The notes under the pieces were generated by a model, which was given only the letters and a program-made list of their open reading frames with translations, made no database searches and was not told the origin of the DNA. Shown here in pieces: positions 25,942 to 33,885 of a stretch of DNA of 64,000 bases (the first letter of the stretch is position 1; every line of letters begins with the position of its first letter). The stretch spans positions 2,542,001 to 2,606,000 of the forward strand of contig NZ_CP049037.1 of NCBI RefSeq assembly GCF_011040495.1, given 5' to 3'. Made by a program: the position numbers and the translations under genes. Source of the DNA: Pseudohalocynthiibacter aestuariivivens. GTDB taxonomy: Bacteria > Pseudomonadota > Alphaproteobacteria > Rhodobacterales > Rhodobacteraceae.

Positions 25942-26730
25942 ATGACATCTGCACCAGCTGACAGCGCGGCCCAGTTGCTGGGCACGACCGGACCGACCAC
26001 CAGTTCGGCGTTGTTGGTATGCGAGCATGCCTCGAATGTGATTCCCGAACGGTATGGCGATCTGGGCCTGTCACCCGAAGACATGGTCAGTCATGCCGCG
26101 TGGGACCCCGGCGCGCTCGACCTCAGCCTCTATCTGGCCGAGGCGCTCGACGCCCCACTCGTCGCCTGCACCGTGTCCCGGCTGGTTTATGACTGCAACC
26201 GCCCGCCAGAGGCACCATCGGCAATGACCGCACAATCCGAACGAATCGAGGTGCCTGGCAATCGCGATCTCAGAGATGCGGACCGGGCTGAGCGTGTGGA
26301 AACCGTCTATACCCCGTTTTGTGACGCTGTGACCGATGTCATCACCACCCGCAGAGCGCGCGTGCAGCCAACTGCACTGATCACGATCCACAGCTTTACC
26401 CCGCTCTATCACGGCAGGGAGCGCCCGACAGAAATCGGCATCCTGCATGACACAGACACGCGTCTGGCTGATGCAATGCTCTCCGCGTCGCTCAAGCTGC
26501 CGCACCGTCTGATCGAACGTAATCAGCCCTACGGACCCGAGGATGGCGTCACCCATTCATTGCAAATTCACGGCATCGCCCATGAATTGCCAAACGTGAT
26601 GATTGAGGTACGCAATGATCTGCTGACCACGCCCGAAGCGGTCGCGCAAATCGGTGATGAGTTGCTTAGCCTGCTTCGGCCCGCGCTGATCCACCTTGGA
26701 CTAGAGGCGCAGGGGTCTGCCCATGCCTAG
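25942..26730 (+). CDS. N-formylglutamate amidohydrolase family protein
   Basis: The 262-residue protein has the family motif VCEHASNVIPERYGDLGLS near residue 27, then AAWDPGALDLS, SRLVYDCNRPP, an ITIHSFTPLYHGR segment and IEVRNDLLTTPE. These are the zinc-binding and substrate loops of N-formylglutamate amidohydrolases (HutG type). In histidine degradation that enzyme splits formylglutamate, but there are no hut genes here. Next to a glutamine-synthetase-like ligase it might instead release glutamate from a gamma-glutamyl or N-acyl intermediate, which is inference. The start ATG 25942 follows a GGGGAAA ribosome site. Its stop lies inside the start of the TRAP small permease gene (eight-base overlap). 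Confidence 0.82.
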   Translation: MTSAPADSAAQLLGTTGPTTSSALLVCEHASNVIPERYGDLGLSPEDMVSHAAWDPGALDLSLYLAEALDAPLVACTVSRLVYDCNRPPEAPSAMTAQSERIEVPGNRDLRDADRAERVETVYTPFCDAVTDVITTRRARVQPTALITIHSFTPLYHGRERPTEIGILHDTDTRLADAMLSASLKLPHRLIERNQPYGPEDGVTHSLQIHGIAHELPNVMIEVRNDLLTTPEAVAQIGDELLSLLRPALIHLGLEAQGSAHA

Positions 26731-27319
26731 GCTGGTTTGCGGTTACGTGCACGCCATCGACGGGTTGAACCGGTTCATTGGGCGTATCGCGATGTACCTG
26801 ATTTTCGCGCTCGTGGGCGTCCTGCTTTGGTCGTCCGTGTCCAAGACGTTCTTTAACCCGACGCTCTGGACGCTGGAGACGGCGCAATTCGTTATGGTTG
26901 CCTATTATGTGTTGGGCGGGCCGTATTCGATCCAGTTGGGATCGAACGTGCGTATGGACCTTTTCTATGGTGGCTGGTCGCCCCGGCAAAAGGCGTGGAT
27001 GGATGCCTTCACCGTATTTTTTCTGATGTTCTACCTCGGCGTCCTGCTCTACGGCGCAGTCGGCTCCACTGCCTATGCGCTGGGCTATTTCGGCACTGAA
27101 CCATTCCGCTTTTTCTGGGACTTGTTCGTGACCTTCGTCACACAGGGACCGACAGCAGCAGGAGACGAACTTGGCTTTCTTGAACGCAGCTCGACCGCGT
27201 GGCGGCCTTATCTCTGGCCGGTCAAAGCCATGCTGTGCATCGGGGTCATCCTGATGCTGCTTCAGGCACTGGCAGAACTCTTCCGCGATATCGGACGCAT
27301 TCGCGGGGTCGAAATCTGA
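26723..27319 (+). CDS. TRAP transporter small permease (DctQ family)
   Basis: The 198-residue membrane protein has hydrophobic segments near residues 20-40, 50-75, 90-115 and 155-180 and the DctQ-like segment PYSIQLGSNVRMDLFYGGWS. With the large permease and binding protein that follow it makes a sodium-coupled tripartite (TRAP) importer. It overlaps the upstream amidohydrolase gene by eight bases and the large permease gene by one base (TGATG), so all are translated together. Confidence 0.88.
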   Translation: MPRLVCGYVHAIDGLNRFIGRIAMYLIFALVGVLLWSSVSKTFFNPTLWTLETAQFVMVAYYVLGGPYSIQLGSNVRMDLFYGGWSPRQKAWMDAFTVFFLMFYLGVLLYGAVGSTAYALGYFGTEPFRFFWDLFVTFVTQGPTAAGDELGFLERSSTAWRPYLWPVKAMLCIGVILMLLQALAELFRDIGRIRGVEI

Positions 27320-28641
27320 TGTCCTACGAAATGATCGCGATCCTGATGTTCAGCAGCATGATGCTGATGTTGATGACCGGGCAGCGCGTCTTTGGCGCGA
27401 TTGGCTTTGTCGGCGCGGCCGCAGGCATGTTGCTGTGGGGCGTGGGCGGTGTCGATGTGCCGTTCTCCGCGGCGATGAAGCTGATGAAATGGTATCCGCT
27501 GCTGACCCTGCCGATGTTCATCTTCATGGGGTACGTTCTGTCAGAATCCCGGATTGCCGATGACCTGTACAAGATGTTCCATGTCTGGATGGGGCCCGTG
27601 CGCGGCGGTCTGGCGATCGGCACGATTGGCCTGATGGTGCTGATTTCCGCGATGAACGGCCTCAGCGTGGCAGGCATGGCCATCGGTGCCACCATCGCGC
27701 TACCTGAATTGCTGCGTCGTGGCTATGACAAGATCATGGTGACAGGCGTCATTCAGGCCGGATCGTCCCTTGGTATTCTTGTGCCACCCTCGGTCGTTCT
27801 GGTCCTGTATGCGATGATCGCGCGTCAGCCCGTTGGGCAGCTATGGCTGGCAGGTGTTCTGCCGGGGCTGATGATGGCGACGCTTTTCGTTGTCTATATC
27901 TACGTTAGGTGTCGGATGCAGCCAGAGCTTGGCCCGGTGCTGCCCGAGAACGAGCGCAACATTCCGCTGGCCGAAAAATTGCGCCTGCTGCGTGCCGGAT
28001 TGCTGCCGCTGATTATCTTTGCCGCGATGATGGTGCCCTTTGTCAAAGGCTGGACATCGCTGGTCGAAAGCTCTGCCATCGGGGCGATGGCGGCCTTTGT
28101 CGCCGCGATCCTGAAGCGCCGCATGACGCGCGAGGTGTTCGAGAACTCGGTGCGCAATACGCTGGCGATTTCGTGCATGTTCATGTGGATCATCCTTGCT
28201 GCGCTGGGCTTTGGTGCCATCTTTGACGGGCTGGGCGCGGTCAAGGCGATCGAGGATCTGTTTACCACACAGTTGGGCCTCAGCCCGTGGATGATCCTCA
28301 TCCTGATGCAGCTCAGCTTTATCCTGATGGGCACGTTTCTGGACGATACGGCGATGCTGGTGATTGTCGCGCCGCTCTATGTGCCGCTGGTTGGCGCGTT
28401 GGGCTTCGATCTGATCTGGTATGGTGTGCTCTATACCATCACGACTCAGATCGCCTACATGACCCCGCCATTCGGCTATAACCTGTTTTTGATGCGCGCC
28501 ATGGCCCCGCCCGAAATCGGGCTAAAGGACATCTATATTTCGATCATACCGTTCGTCGGGGTGATGGTAGTGGCTCTGGCGCTGATCATGATCTTTCCGC
28601 AGATCGCCCTGTGGCTGCCTGAATATGTCTATGGAAAATAA
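27319..28641 (+). CDS. TRAP transporter large permease (DctM family)
   Basis: The 440-residue integral membrane protein is the ion-coupled transport subunit of the TRAP system. It has a dozen or so hydrophobic segments and family motifs such as LLTLPMFIFMGYVLSES, VTGVIQAGSSLGILVPPSVV, and QLSFILMGTFLDDTAMLVIV near the C-terminal half. The start ATG 27319 shares one base with the small permease stop. The imported compound is probably an organic acid, amino acid or amine derivative used by the enzymes downstream. Confidence 0.9.
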   Translation: MSYEMIAILMFSSMMLMLMTGQRVFGAIGFVGAAAGMLLWGVGGVDVPFSAAMKLMKWYPLLTLPMFIFMGYVLSESRIADDLYKMFHVWMGPVRGGLAIGTIGLMVLISAMNGLSVAGMAIGATIALPELLRRGYDKIMVTGVIQAGSSLGILVPPSVVLVLYAMIARQPVGQLWLAGVLPGLMMATLFVVYIYVRCRMQPELGPVLPENERNIPLAEKLRLLRAGLLPLIIFAAMMVPFVKGWTSLVESSAIGAMAAFVAAILKRRMTREVFENSVRNTLAISCMFMWIILAALGFGAIFDGLGAVKAIEDLFTTQLGLSPWMILILMQLSFILMGTFLDDTAMLVIVAPLYVPLVGALGFDLIWYGVLYTITTQIAYMTPPFGYNLFLMRAMAPPEIGLKDIYISIIPFVGVMVVALALIMIFPQIALWLPEYVYGK

Positions 28642-28691
28642 CTGAAAAGAGCCCCGTAAAGAGGCCGATAACAATAGCAAGGAGAACTGAC

Positions 28692-29726
28692 ATGACCACC
28701 AGACGCAAGTTTTTGACCACCGCGGCGGTTGGCGCCGCAGCGGCGCCGCTGGCCACGCCCGCGATCGCGCAATCCACGATCAAATGGCGCATGCAGACCT
28801 ATGCCGGCACTGCATTGGCCGAACATGTGGTGAAACCCGCCATTGATATGTTCAACAAGGTCGCGGGCGACAAAATGCAGATCGAGCTGTTCTATGCCGA
28901 TCAGCTGGTGCCCACGGGCGAGCTGTTTCGCGCCATGCAGCGCGGCACAATCGACGCGGTGCAGTCGGATGATGACAGCATGGCATCTCCGACCGAAGTC
29001 ACCGTATTCGGCGGTTACTTCCCCTTTGCGTCGCGCTACTCGCTCGATGTGCCTGTGCTGTTCAACCAGTACGGCCTGAATGAAATCTGGGATGCCGAAT
29101 ATTCCAAAGTTGGTGTGAAACATATCAGCGCCGGCGCATGGGACCCCTGCCATTTCGCCACCAAGGACCCGATCAACAGCCTTGCAGATCTTGAAGGCAA
29201 ACGTGTCTTTACCTTCCCCACGGCGGGCCGGTTCATGGCGCAGTTCGGCGTCGTGCCCGTCACGCTGCCATGGGAGGACATCGAGGTTGCTGTACAAACC
29301 GGCGAACTGGACGGTATTGCATGGTCCGGCATTACCGAGGATTACACCGTCGGTTGGGCGGATGTGACGAATTACTTCCTGACCAACAACATCTCGGGCG
29401 CATGGGCCGGATCGTTCTTTGCCAACATGGATCGTTGGAATGAACTGCCCGAGGACATGCAGACATTGTTCCGGGTGTGCTGTGACCAATCGCACTACTA
29501 TCGCCAGTGGTGGTATTGGGGCGGCGAAGCGTCCTTGCGCGTTGACGGCACCAAGATGGAGTTGACCTCGATCCCTGACGCAGAGTGGCAACAGGTCGAA
29601 GACGCGGCCCTGACTTTCTGGGATGAGATCGCCGCCGAGTCCGAAACCAAGGCCAAAGTTGTCGAGATATTCAAGAAGTACAACGCCGACATGAAGAAAG
29701 CCGGGCGGCCCTACCGCTACGGCTGA
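28692..29726 (+). CDS. TRAP transporter substrate-binding protein (DctP family), Tat-exported
   Basis: The 344-residue protein has a twin-arginine signal (MTTRRKFLTTAAVGAAAAPL, then ATPAIAQ) and is periplasmic. Body motifs are those of DctP-type proteins: ADQLVPTGELFRAMQRGTID, the GKRVFTFPTAGRFMAQFGVV segment containing the FPTAGR-type substrate loop, and GITEDYTVGWADVTNYF. It captures the substrate for the two permeases encoded just upstream. A ribosome site AAGGAGAA precedes the ATG. A strong terminator follows at 29733, so the transporter may be more highly expressed than the enzymes behind it. Confidence 0.9.
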   Translation: MTTRRKFLTTAAVGAAAAPLATPAIAQSTIKWRMQTYAGTALAEHVVKPAIDMFNKVAGDKMQIELFYADQLVPTGELFRAMQRGTIDAVQSDDDSMASPTEVTVFGGYFPFASRYSLDVPVLFNQYGLNEIWDAEYSKVGVKHISAGAWDPCHFATKDPINSLADLEGKRVFTFPTAGRFMAQFGVVPVTLPWEDIEVAVQTGELDGIAWSGITEDYTVGWADVTNYFLTNNISGAWAGSFFANMDRWNELPEDMQTLFRVCCDQSHYYRQWWYWGGEASLRVDGTKMELTSIPDAEWQQVEDAALTFWDEIAAESETKAKVVEIFKKYNADMKKAGRPYRYG

Positions 29727-29732
29727 ACCGAC

Positions 29733-29767
29733 CTGTCCCCTGGCCTGCGGTCGGGGGACAGTTTTTT
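29733..29767 (+). terminator. Rho-independent terminator after the TRAP binding protein gene
   Basis: CTGTCCCC (29733-29740) pairs with GGGGACAG (29754-29761) around a 13-base loop and is followed by TTTTTT. It lies seven bases after the stop codon and could act as an attenuator between the transporter genes and the ligase gene starting at 29837. Confidence 0.82.
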
Positions 29768-29776
29768 CGCGAAAAA
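29763..29776. repeat. Palindrome with TTCGCGAA core (copy 1)
   Basis: TTTTTCGCGAAAAA is a perfect 14-bp palindrome that begins within the T-run of the terminator. A second palindrome with the same TTCGCGAA core follows, its centre 26 bases further on. This could be paired operators or a small intergenic repeat. Confidence 0.5.
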
Positions 29777-29784
29777 CTGGTCAA

Positions 29785-29806
29785 AAAATTCTTCGCGAAG
29801 AATTTT
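29785..29806. repeat. Palindrome with TTCGCGAA core (copy 2)
   Basis: A perfect 22-bp palindrome: AAAATTCTTCG followed by its exact reverse complement CGAAGAATTTT. It lies 31 bases upstream of the ligase start codon and shares the TTCGCGAA core with the palindrome at 29763. It could be an operator, a second terminator-like hairpin or a repeat. Confidence 0.5.
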
Positions 29807-29836
29807 GCCACCGCCTGACAGAGATGGAACGCCGAT

Positions 29837-31192
29837 ATGAGCCTGAGTTTCGACGAGTTGAAAGCCAAGACAAACGCCGGAGAGGTGGATACTGTTCTTG
29901 TGTGTTTCGTGGATATGCAGGGCCGCCTGCTGGGCAAGCGGTTCCATGCGGGTCATTTCATCAATGGCGCCTACGCCGAAACCCATTGCTGCAACTATCT
30001 GTTGGCCACCGACCTAGAGATGGCCACGCCGGATGGCTTTGCCAGCACGTCCTGGGAAAAGGGCTATGGCGACTACGTGATGAAGCCCGATCTGGGCACT
30101 ATCCGCATGATGCCGTGGCTTGAGGGCACCGCGATGGTGCTTTGCGATATTCAGGATCACCATACCCACGCCGACATTCCCCATTCCCCCCGCGCCATGC
30201 TGAAAAAACAGCTGAAACGGTTGGAGGCGCTGGGATATAACGCAATGATGGCGACCGAACTGGAGTTTTTCCTGTTCGAGAAGAGCTATGACGATATCCG
30301 CAAGAGCGGCTTTCGCGATCTGGAGCCGATTTCAGGCTATAACGAGGATTACCACATCTTCCAGACCACCAAGGAAGAGCATGTGATGCGCCCCATCCGC
30401 AACCATCTGTGGAACGCGGGTATCCCGATCGAAAACTCCAAGGGCGAGGCGGAATCCGGTCAGGAAGAGTTGAACATCAAATATGATGCGGCTCTGAACA
30501 CGGCCGATTACCACACCATCGCCAAGCACGCGATCAAGGAGATTTCGTGGCAGCACGGACATGCGGCCAGCTTCCTGCCGAAATGGCACCATGACCGCGT
30601 CGGCAGCTCCAGCCATGTGCACCAGTCGCTGTGGAAGGATGGCAAGAACGCGTTTCAGGACTCGTCGGACGATCTGGGCATGTCGCAACTGATGAAAAAC
30701 TACATGGCGGGCATGTTGAAATACGCCCCGGACTATACCTATTTCCTCGCGCCTTACATCAACAGCTACAAGCGGTTCCAAAAGGGCACGTTTGCCCCCA
30801 CCCGCACGATCTGGTCCGTGGACAACCGTACGGCCGGTTTCCGCCTGTGCGGCGACGGTACCAAGGCTGTGCGAGTCGAATGTCGCGTTGGCGGATCGGA
30901 CCTGAACCCCTATCTGGCGATGGCTGCACAGCTGGCCGCCGGGATCGCCGGGATCGAAGAAGGGCTCGAACTGTCACCACCGTTCAAAGGGGACGCCTAT
31001 AGCGGCAACGAGGGCATGATTCCCGGCACCCTGCGTGATGCGCGCGAGACGTTGACCGGATCGGTGATGTTGCGTGCGGCGATGGGCGACGATGTGATCG
31101 ACCATTACGCGCGCGCCGCTGAAGTCGAAATCGAGGATTTCGACAGGGTTGTGACGGACTACGAGATCGCGCGCGGGTTTGAACGTGCGTAA
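29837..31192 (+). CDS. Glutamine synthetase-like gamma-glutamyl ligase
   Basis: The 451-residue protein is in the glutamine synthetase fold family. It has an N-terminal beta-grasp (VCFVDMQGRLLGKRF), a metal-binding region TELEFFLFE and GEAESGQEELNIKY, HVHQSLW, then PYINSYKRFQKGTFAPTRTI and VECRVGGSDLNPYLAMAA, which hold ATP and glutamate binding residues. It is shorter than housekeeping GlnA and lacks the usual adenylylation-site region, so it more likely joins glutamate to an amine, as PuuA or gamma-glutamylamide synthetases do. Upstream are a TRAP importer and an amidohydrolase; downstream are an aldehyde and an alcohol dehydrogenase. This order suggests activation of an imported amine or amino alcohol, which is inference. 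Confidence 0.85.
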   Translation: MSLSFDELKAKTNAGEVDTVLVCFVDMQGRLLGKRFHAGHFINGAYAETHCCNYLLATDLEMATPDGFASTSWEKGYGDYVMKPDLGTIRMMPWLEGTAMVLCDIQDHHTHADIPHSPRAMLKKQLKRLEALGYNAMMATELEFFLFEKSYDDIRKSGFRDLEPISGYNEDYHIFQTTKEEHVMRPIRNHLWNAGIPIENSKGEAESGQEELNIKYDAALNTADYHTIAKHAIKEISWQHGHAASFLPKWHHDRVGSSSHVHQSLWKDGKNAFQDSSDDLGMSQLMKNYMAGMLKYAPDYTYFLAPYINSYKRFQKGTFAPTRTIWSVDNRTAGFRLCGDGTKAVRVECRVGGSDLNPYLAMAAQLAAGIAGIEEGLELSPPFKGDAYSGNEGMIPGTLRDARETLTGSVMLRAAMGDDVIDHYARAAEVEIEDFDRVVTDYEIARGFERA

Positions 31193-31201
31193 CATGAATC
31201 T

Positions 31202-31231
31202 CTTGCCTCCGGCGGGGATATTTTGGGCAAG
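31202..31231. repeat. GCCTCCGGC-type interspersed element
   Basis: The element begins CTTGCCTCCGGCGGGGATAT and ends TTTGGGCAAG; its ends form a 6-bp inverted repeat (CTTGCC, GGCAAG). It lies between the ligase and aldehyde dehydrogenase genes and resembles the copy at 13050. It may be a member of a short roseobacter intergenic repeat family (from memory) and could form an RNA hairpin. Confidence 0.55.
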
Positions 31232-31254
31232 AAGAAACACAAGGAAGATGTGAA

Positions 31255-32637
31255 ATGGGTCAGGTTCTGAAATGTATCTCGCCAATTGACGGGTCGGTCT
31301 TTGCCGAGCGCGAGGTTCTGACGCAAGCGGCTGCGCAGGCGGTGGCGGACAAGGCCCGCGCAGCACAGGCGGCATGGGCGGCACGACCACTGGAGGACCG
31401 GATTGCGCTGGTCATGGCAGGTGTTGCCGCCGTTGGTGCGATGAATGACGAGGTCGTGCCGGAACTGGCCCATATGATGGGGCGGCCTGTCCGCTATGGT
31501 GGCGAGTTTGGCGGCTTTGATGAGCGTGCCAGCCACATGGCACAGATCGCCGCCGACGCGCTGGCCGATATCGAAGTGGGCGAAGACGCAACGTTCAAAC
31601 GCTACATCCGGCGCATTCCGCATGGTGTCGTGTTCGTCGTAGCGCCGTGGAACTACCCCTATATGACCGCGATCAACACCGTAGCGCCCGCGCTGATCGC
31701 GGGTAATGCGGTCATGCTGAAACACGCCACGCAGACCTTGCTGGTGGGCGAACGGATGGCGCGCGCATTTCATGCCGCAGGCGTGCCCGAGGATGTGTTC
31801 CAGAACGTATTTCTGGACCATGACACCACTTCGGCACTCATCGCGGCGCGCGCTTTCGACTTCGTCAATTTCACCGGCTCCGTCGGTGGCGGTCGCGCGA
31901 TGGAACAGGCGGCAGCGGGCACGTTCACGCCCGTCAGCACCGAGCTGGGGGGCAAGGATCCCGGTTATGTGATGGAGGACGCCGATCTGGACTCGGCGGT
32001 GGATACGCTGATCGACGGTGCGATGTTCAATTCCGGTCAGTGCTGTTGCGGGATCGAGCGGATTTACGTCCATGACAGCCTCTATGATGCTTTTGTTGAG
32101 AAGGCGGTAAAAATCGTGAACGGCTATAAATTGGGCAACCCGCTGGAGGCCGAGACGACATTGGGGCCAATGGCGAACGTCCGGTTTGCGCAGGAAGTGC
32201 GCGCACAGATCGACGAGGCGATTGCCGCAGGGGCTGTGGCGCAGATCGACAGGTTTGCCGAGGATGATGGTGGCGCGTATCTGACACCGCAAATTCTGAC
32301 TGATGTGACCCATGAGATGCGGGTAATGCGCGACGAAAGCTTTGGCCCCGTGGTCGGCATAATGAAAGTCAGCGGCGACGACGAGGCGATCGCGTTGATG
32401 AACGACAGCGAATTTGGCCTCACGGCCAGCCTGTGGACGGCGGATGTCGAACGCGCGCAGGCGGTGGGCGACCGGATCGAAACCGGCACCGTGTTTATGA
32501 ACCGGGCCGACTATCTGGATCCGGGTCTGTGCTGGACGGGCTGCAAGAACACCGGGCGCGGCGGAGGATTGTCGGTGATCGGCTATCACAACCTGACCCG
32601 CCCCAAATCCTACCATCTGAAAAAGGTGACCTCATGA
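31255..32637 (+). CDS. Aldehyde dehydrogenase family protein
   Basis: The 460-residue NAD(P)-dependent enzyme oxidises an aldehyde to an acid. The fold markers are in order: VVAPWNYPYMTAINT near residue 130, FVNFTGSVGGGRAM, the conserved Glu in STELGGKDPGYV near residue 231, and the catalytic thiol in NSGQCCCGIERI, where C263-C265 form a triple Cys. DESFGPVVGIMKV follows. It starts 62 bases after the ligase stop, and its stop overlaps the alcohol dehydrogenase start (ATGA). Together the two dehydrogenases could oxidise an alcohol group of the imported compound through the aldehyde to the acid. Confidence 0.9.
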   Translation: MGQVLKCISPIDGSVFAEREVLTQAAAQAVADKARAAQAAWAARPLEDRIALVMAGVAAVGAMNDEVVPELAHMMGRPVRYGGEFGGFDERASHMAQIAADALADIEVGEDATFKRYIRRIPHGVVFVVAPWNYPYMTAINTVAPALIAGNAVMLKHATQTLLVGERMARAFHAAGVPEDVFQNVFLDHDTTSALIAARAFDFVNFTGSVGGGRAMEQAAAGTFTPVSTELGGKDPGYVMEDADLDSAVDTLIDGAMFNSGQCCCGIERIYVHDSLYDAFVEKAVKIVNGYKLGNPLEAETTLGPMANVRFAQEVRAQIDEAIAAGAVAQIDRFAEDDGGAYLTPQILTDVTHEMRVMRDESFGPVVGIMKVSGDDEAIALMNDSEFGLTASLWTADVERAQAVGDRIETGTVFMNRADYLDPGLCWTGCKNTGRGGGLSVIGYHNLTRPKSYHLKKVTS

Positions 32638-33779
32638 CTCTGACTGCCAACTGGTCCTATCCGACCACGATCAAATTCGGCTCAGGCCGCATTGCCGAAC
32701 TGCCCGCCGCCTGTGCGCAGGCCGGGATCAAACGCCCGCTGCTGGTAACGGACAAGGGGCTGGCCAATCTGCCAATCACTGCCGCGACGCTGGATATCAT
32801 GGAGGCTGCTGGCCTCGGGCGCGGTATTTTTTCGGATGTTGACCCCAATCCGAACGAGCAAAACCTGGATGCGGGTGTCGCAGTCTACAACGCTGGCGGC
32901 CACGATGGCGTGATCGCGTTCGGCGGTGGCTCTGGCCTTGATCTGGGCAAGATGGTTGCCTTTATGTGCGGCCAAACCCGCCCGGTCTGGGACTATGAGG
33001 ATGTGGGCGATTGGTGGACACGCGCGGATGCGGACGCCATCGCGCCTATCGTCGCCGTGCCGACCACGGCGGGCACCGGCTCTGAGGTGGGGCGCGCCAG
33101 CGTCATCACCAATTCCGTGACCCATGTGAAGAAGATCATCTTTCACCCAAAAGTGCTGCCGCAAGTCGTGATCTGTGATCCCGAACTGACCGTGGGCATG
33201 CCGAAATTCATCACGGCGGGCACCGGCCTGGATGCGTTCGCGCACTGCGTCGAGGCCTATAGCAGCCCGCATTACCATCCGATGAGCCAAGGTATCGCGC
33301 TGGAAGGCATGCGGCTGGTAAAGGAGTATCTGCCTCGCGCCTATGCCGACGGCACCGACATCGAGGCCCGTGCACAGATGATGAGCGCGGCGATGATGGG
33401 CGCCACAGCGTTCCAAAAGGGGCTAGGCGCGATCCACGCCATGAGTCACCCGATCGGCGCCGTGTTCCATACCCACCACGGCACGACCAACGCGGTCTGC
33501 ATGCCGGCTGTGCTGAACCTCAACGCGCCCAAGATTGCCGACCGATTCCGCGACGCGGCGGCCTATCTGGACATCGAGGGCGGCTTTGACGGCTTCCGCG
33601 CCTTTGTGCAGGACTTCAACGACGCGCTCGGCATTCCGCGTTCGCTGCGTGATCTCGGTGTTGATCCGGCACGGGTGGATGAACTGGTGTCAGAGGCGCA
33701 GAAGGATCCCAGCTGTGGTGGCAACCCGGTGGAGTTGACTGAAACGAACCTGCGGCAGCTCTTCGAGGCCAGCTTCTGA
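32634..33779 (+). CDS. Iron-containing alcohol dehydrogenase
   Basis: The 381-residue protein has the group III dehydrogenase pattern. It has a nucleotide-binding GGGSGLDLGKMVAFM near residue 100, TTAGTGSEVGRASVIT, and the metal region with DAFAHCVEAYSS and AIHAMSHPIGAVFHTHHGTT, where the Asp and three His of the Fe(II) site lie. It interconverts an alcohol and an aldehyde with NAD(P). The start ATG 32634 overlaps the stop of the aldehyde dehydrogenase. It is the last gene of the plus-strand unit; a hairpin that can stop transcription follows at 33804. Confidence 0.9.
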   Translation: MTLTANWSYPTTIKFGSGRIAELPAACAQAGIKRPLLVTDKGLANLPITAATLDIMEAAGLGRGIFSDVDPNPNEQNLDAGVAVYNAGGHDGVIAFGGGSGLDLGKMVAFMCGQTRPVWDYEDVGDWWTRADADAIAPIVAVPTTAGTGSEVGRASVITNSVTHVKKIIFHPKVLPQVVICDPELTVGMPKFITAGTGLDAFAHCVEAYSSPHYHPMSQGIALEGMRLVKEYLPRAYADGTDIEARAQMMSAAMMGATAFQKGLGAIHAMSHPIGAVFHTHHGTTNAVCMPAVLNLNAPKIADRFRDAAAYLDIEGGFDGFRAFVQDFNDALGIPRSLRDLGVDPARVDELVSEAQKDPSCGGNPVELTETNLRQLFEASF

Positions 33780-33796
33780 TCGGACAAGATCACCAA

Positions 33797-33826
33797 AAGA
33801 AAACCCCGACCCATGGTGGGTCGGGG
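33797..33826 (-). terminator. Terminator between gltB and the alcohol dehydrogenase gene
   Basis: CCCCGACCCA (33804-33813) and TGGGTCGGGG (33817-33826) form a 10-bp perfect stem with a three-base loop. Read on the minus strand the stem is followed by TTTTCTTTT, so it is a good rho-independent terminator for gltB; the same stem may also slow the convergent plus-strand operon. Confidence 0.85.
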
Positions 33827-33885
33827 CTGAGATTGTGGAAACGGTCAGTGTCTGGACAACGCGCCGTCGCCGGTAAAGGTTCCGA

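Noticed and set aside
25942..26730. hutG of histidine degradation
   Set aside because: No other hut genes are present and the neighbours are a TRAP importer and a glutamine-synthetase-like ligase, so only the family name is given.
31159..32616. Minus-strand frame of 485 codons over the aldehyde dehydrogenase gene
   Set aside because: It is the antisense of a clear dehydrogenase with catalytic residues; a GC-rich codon effect.
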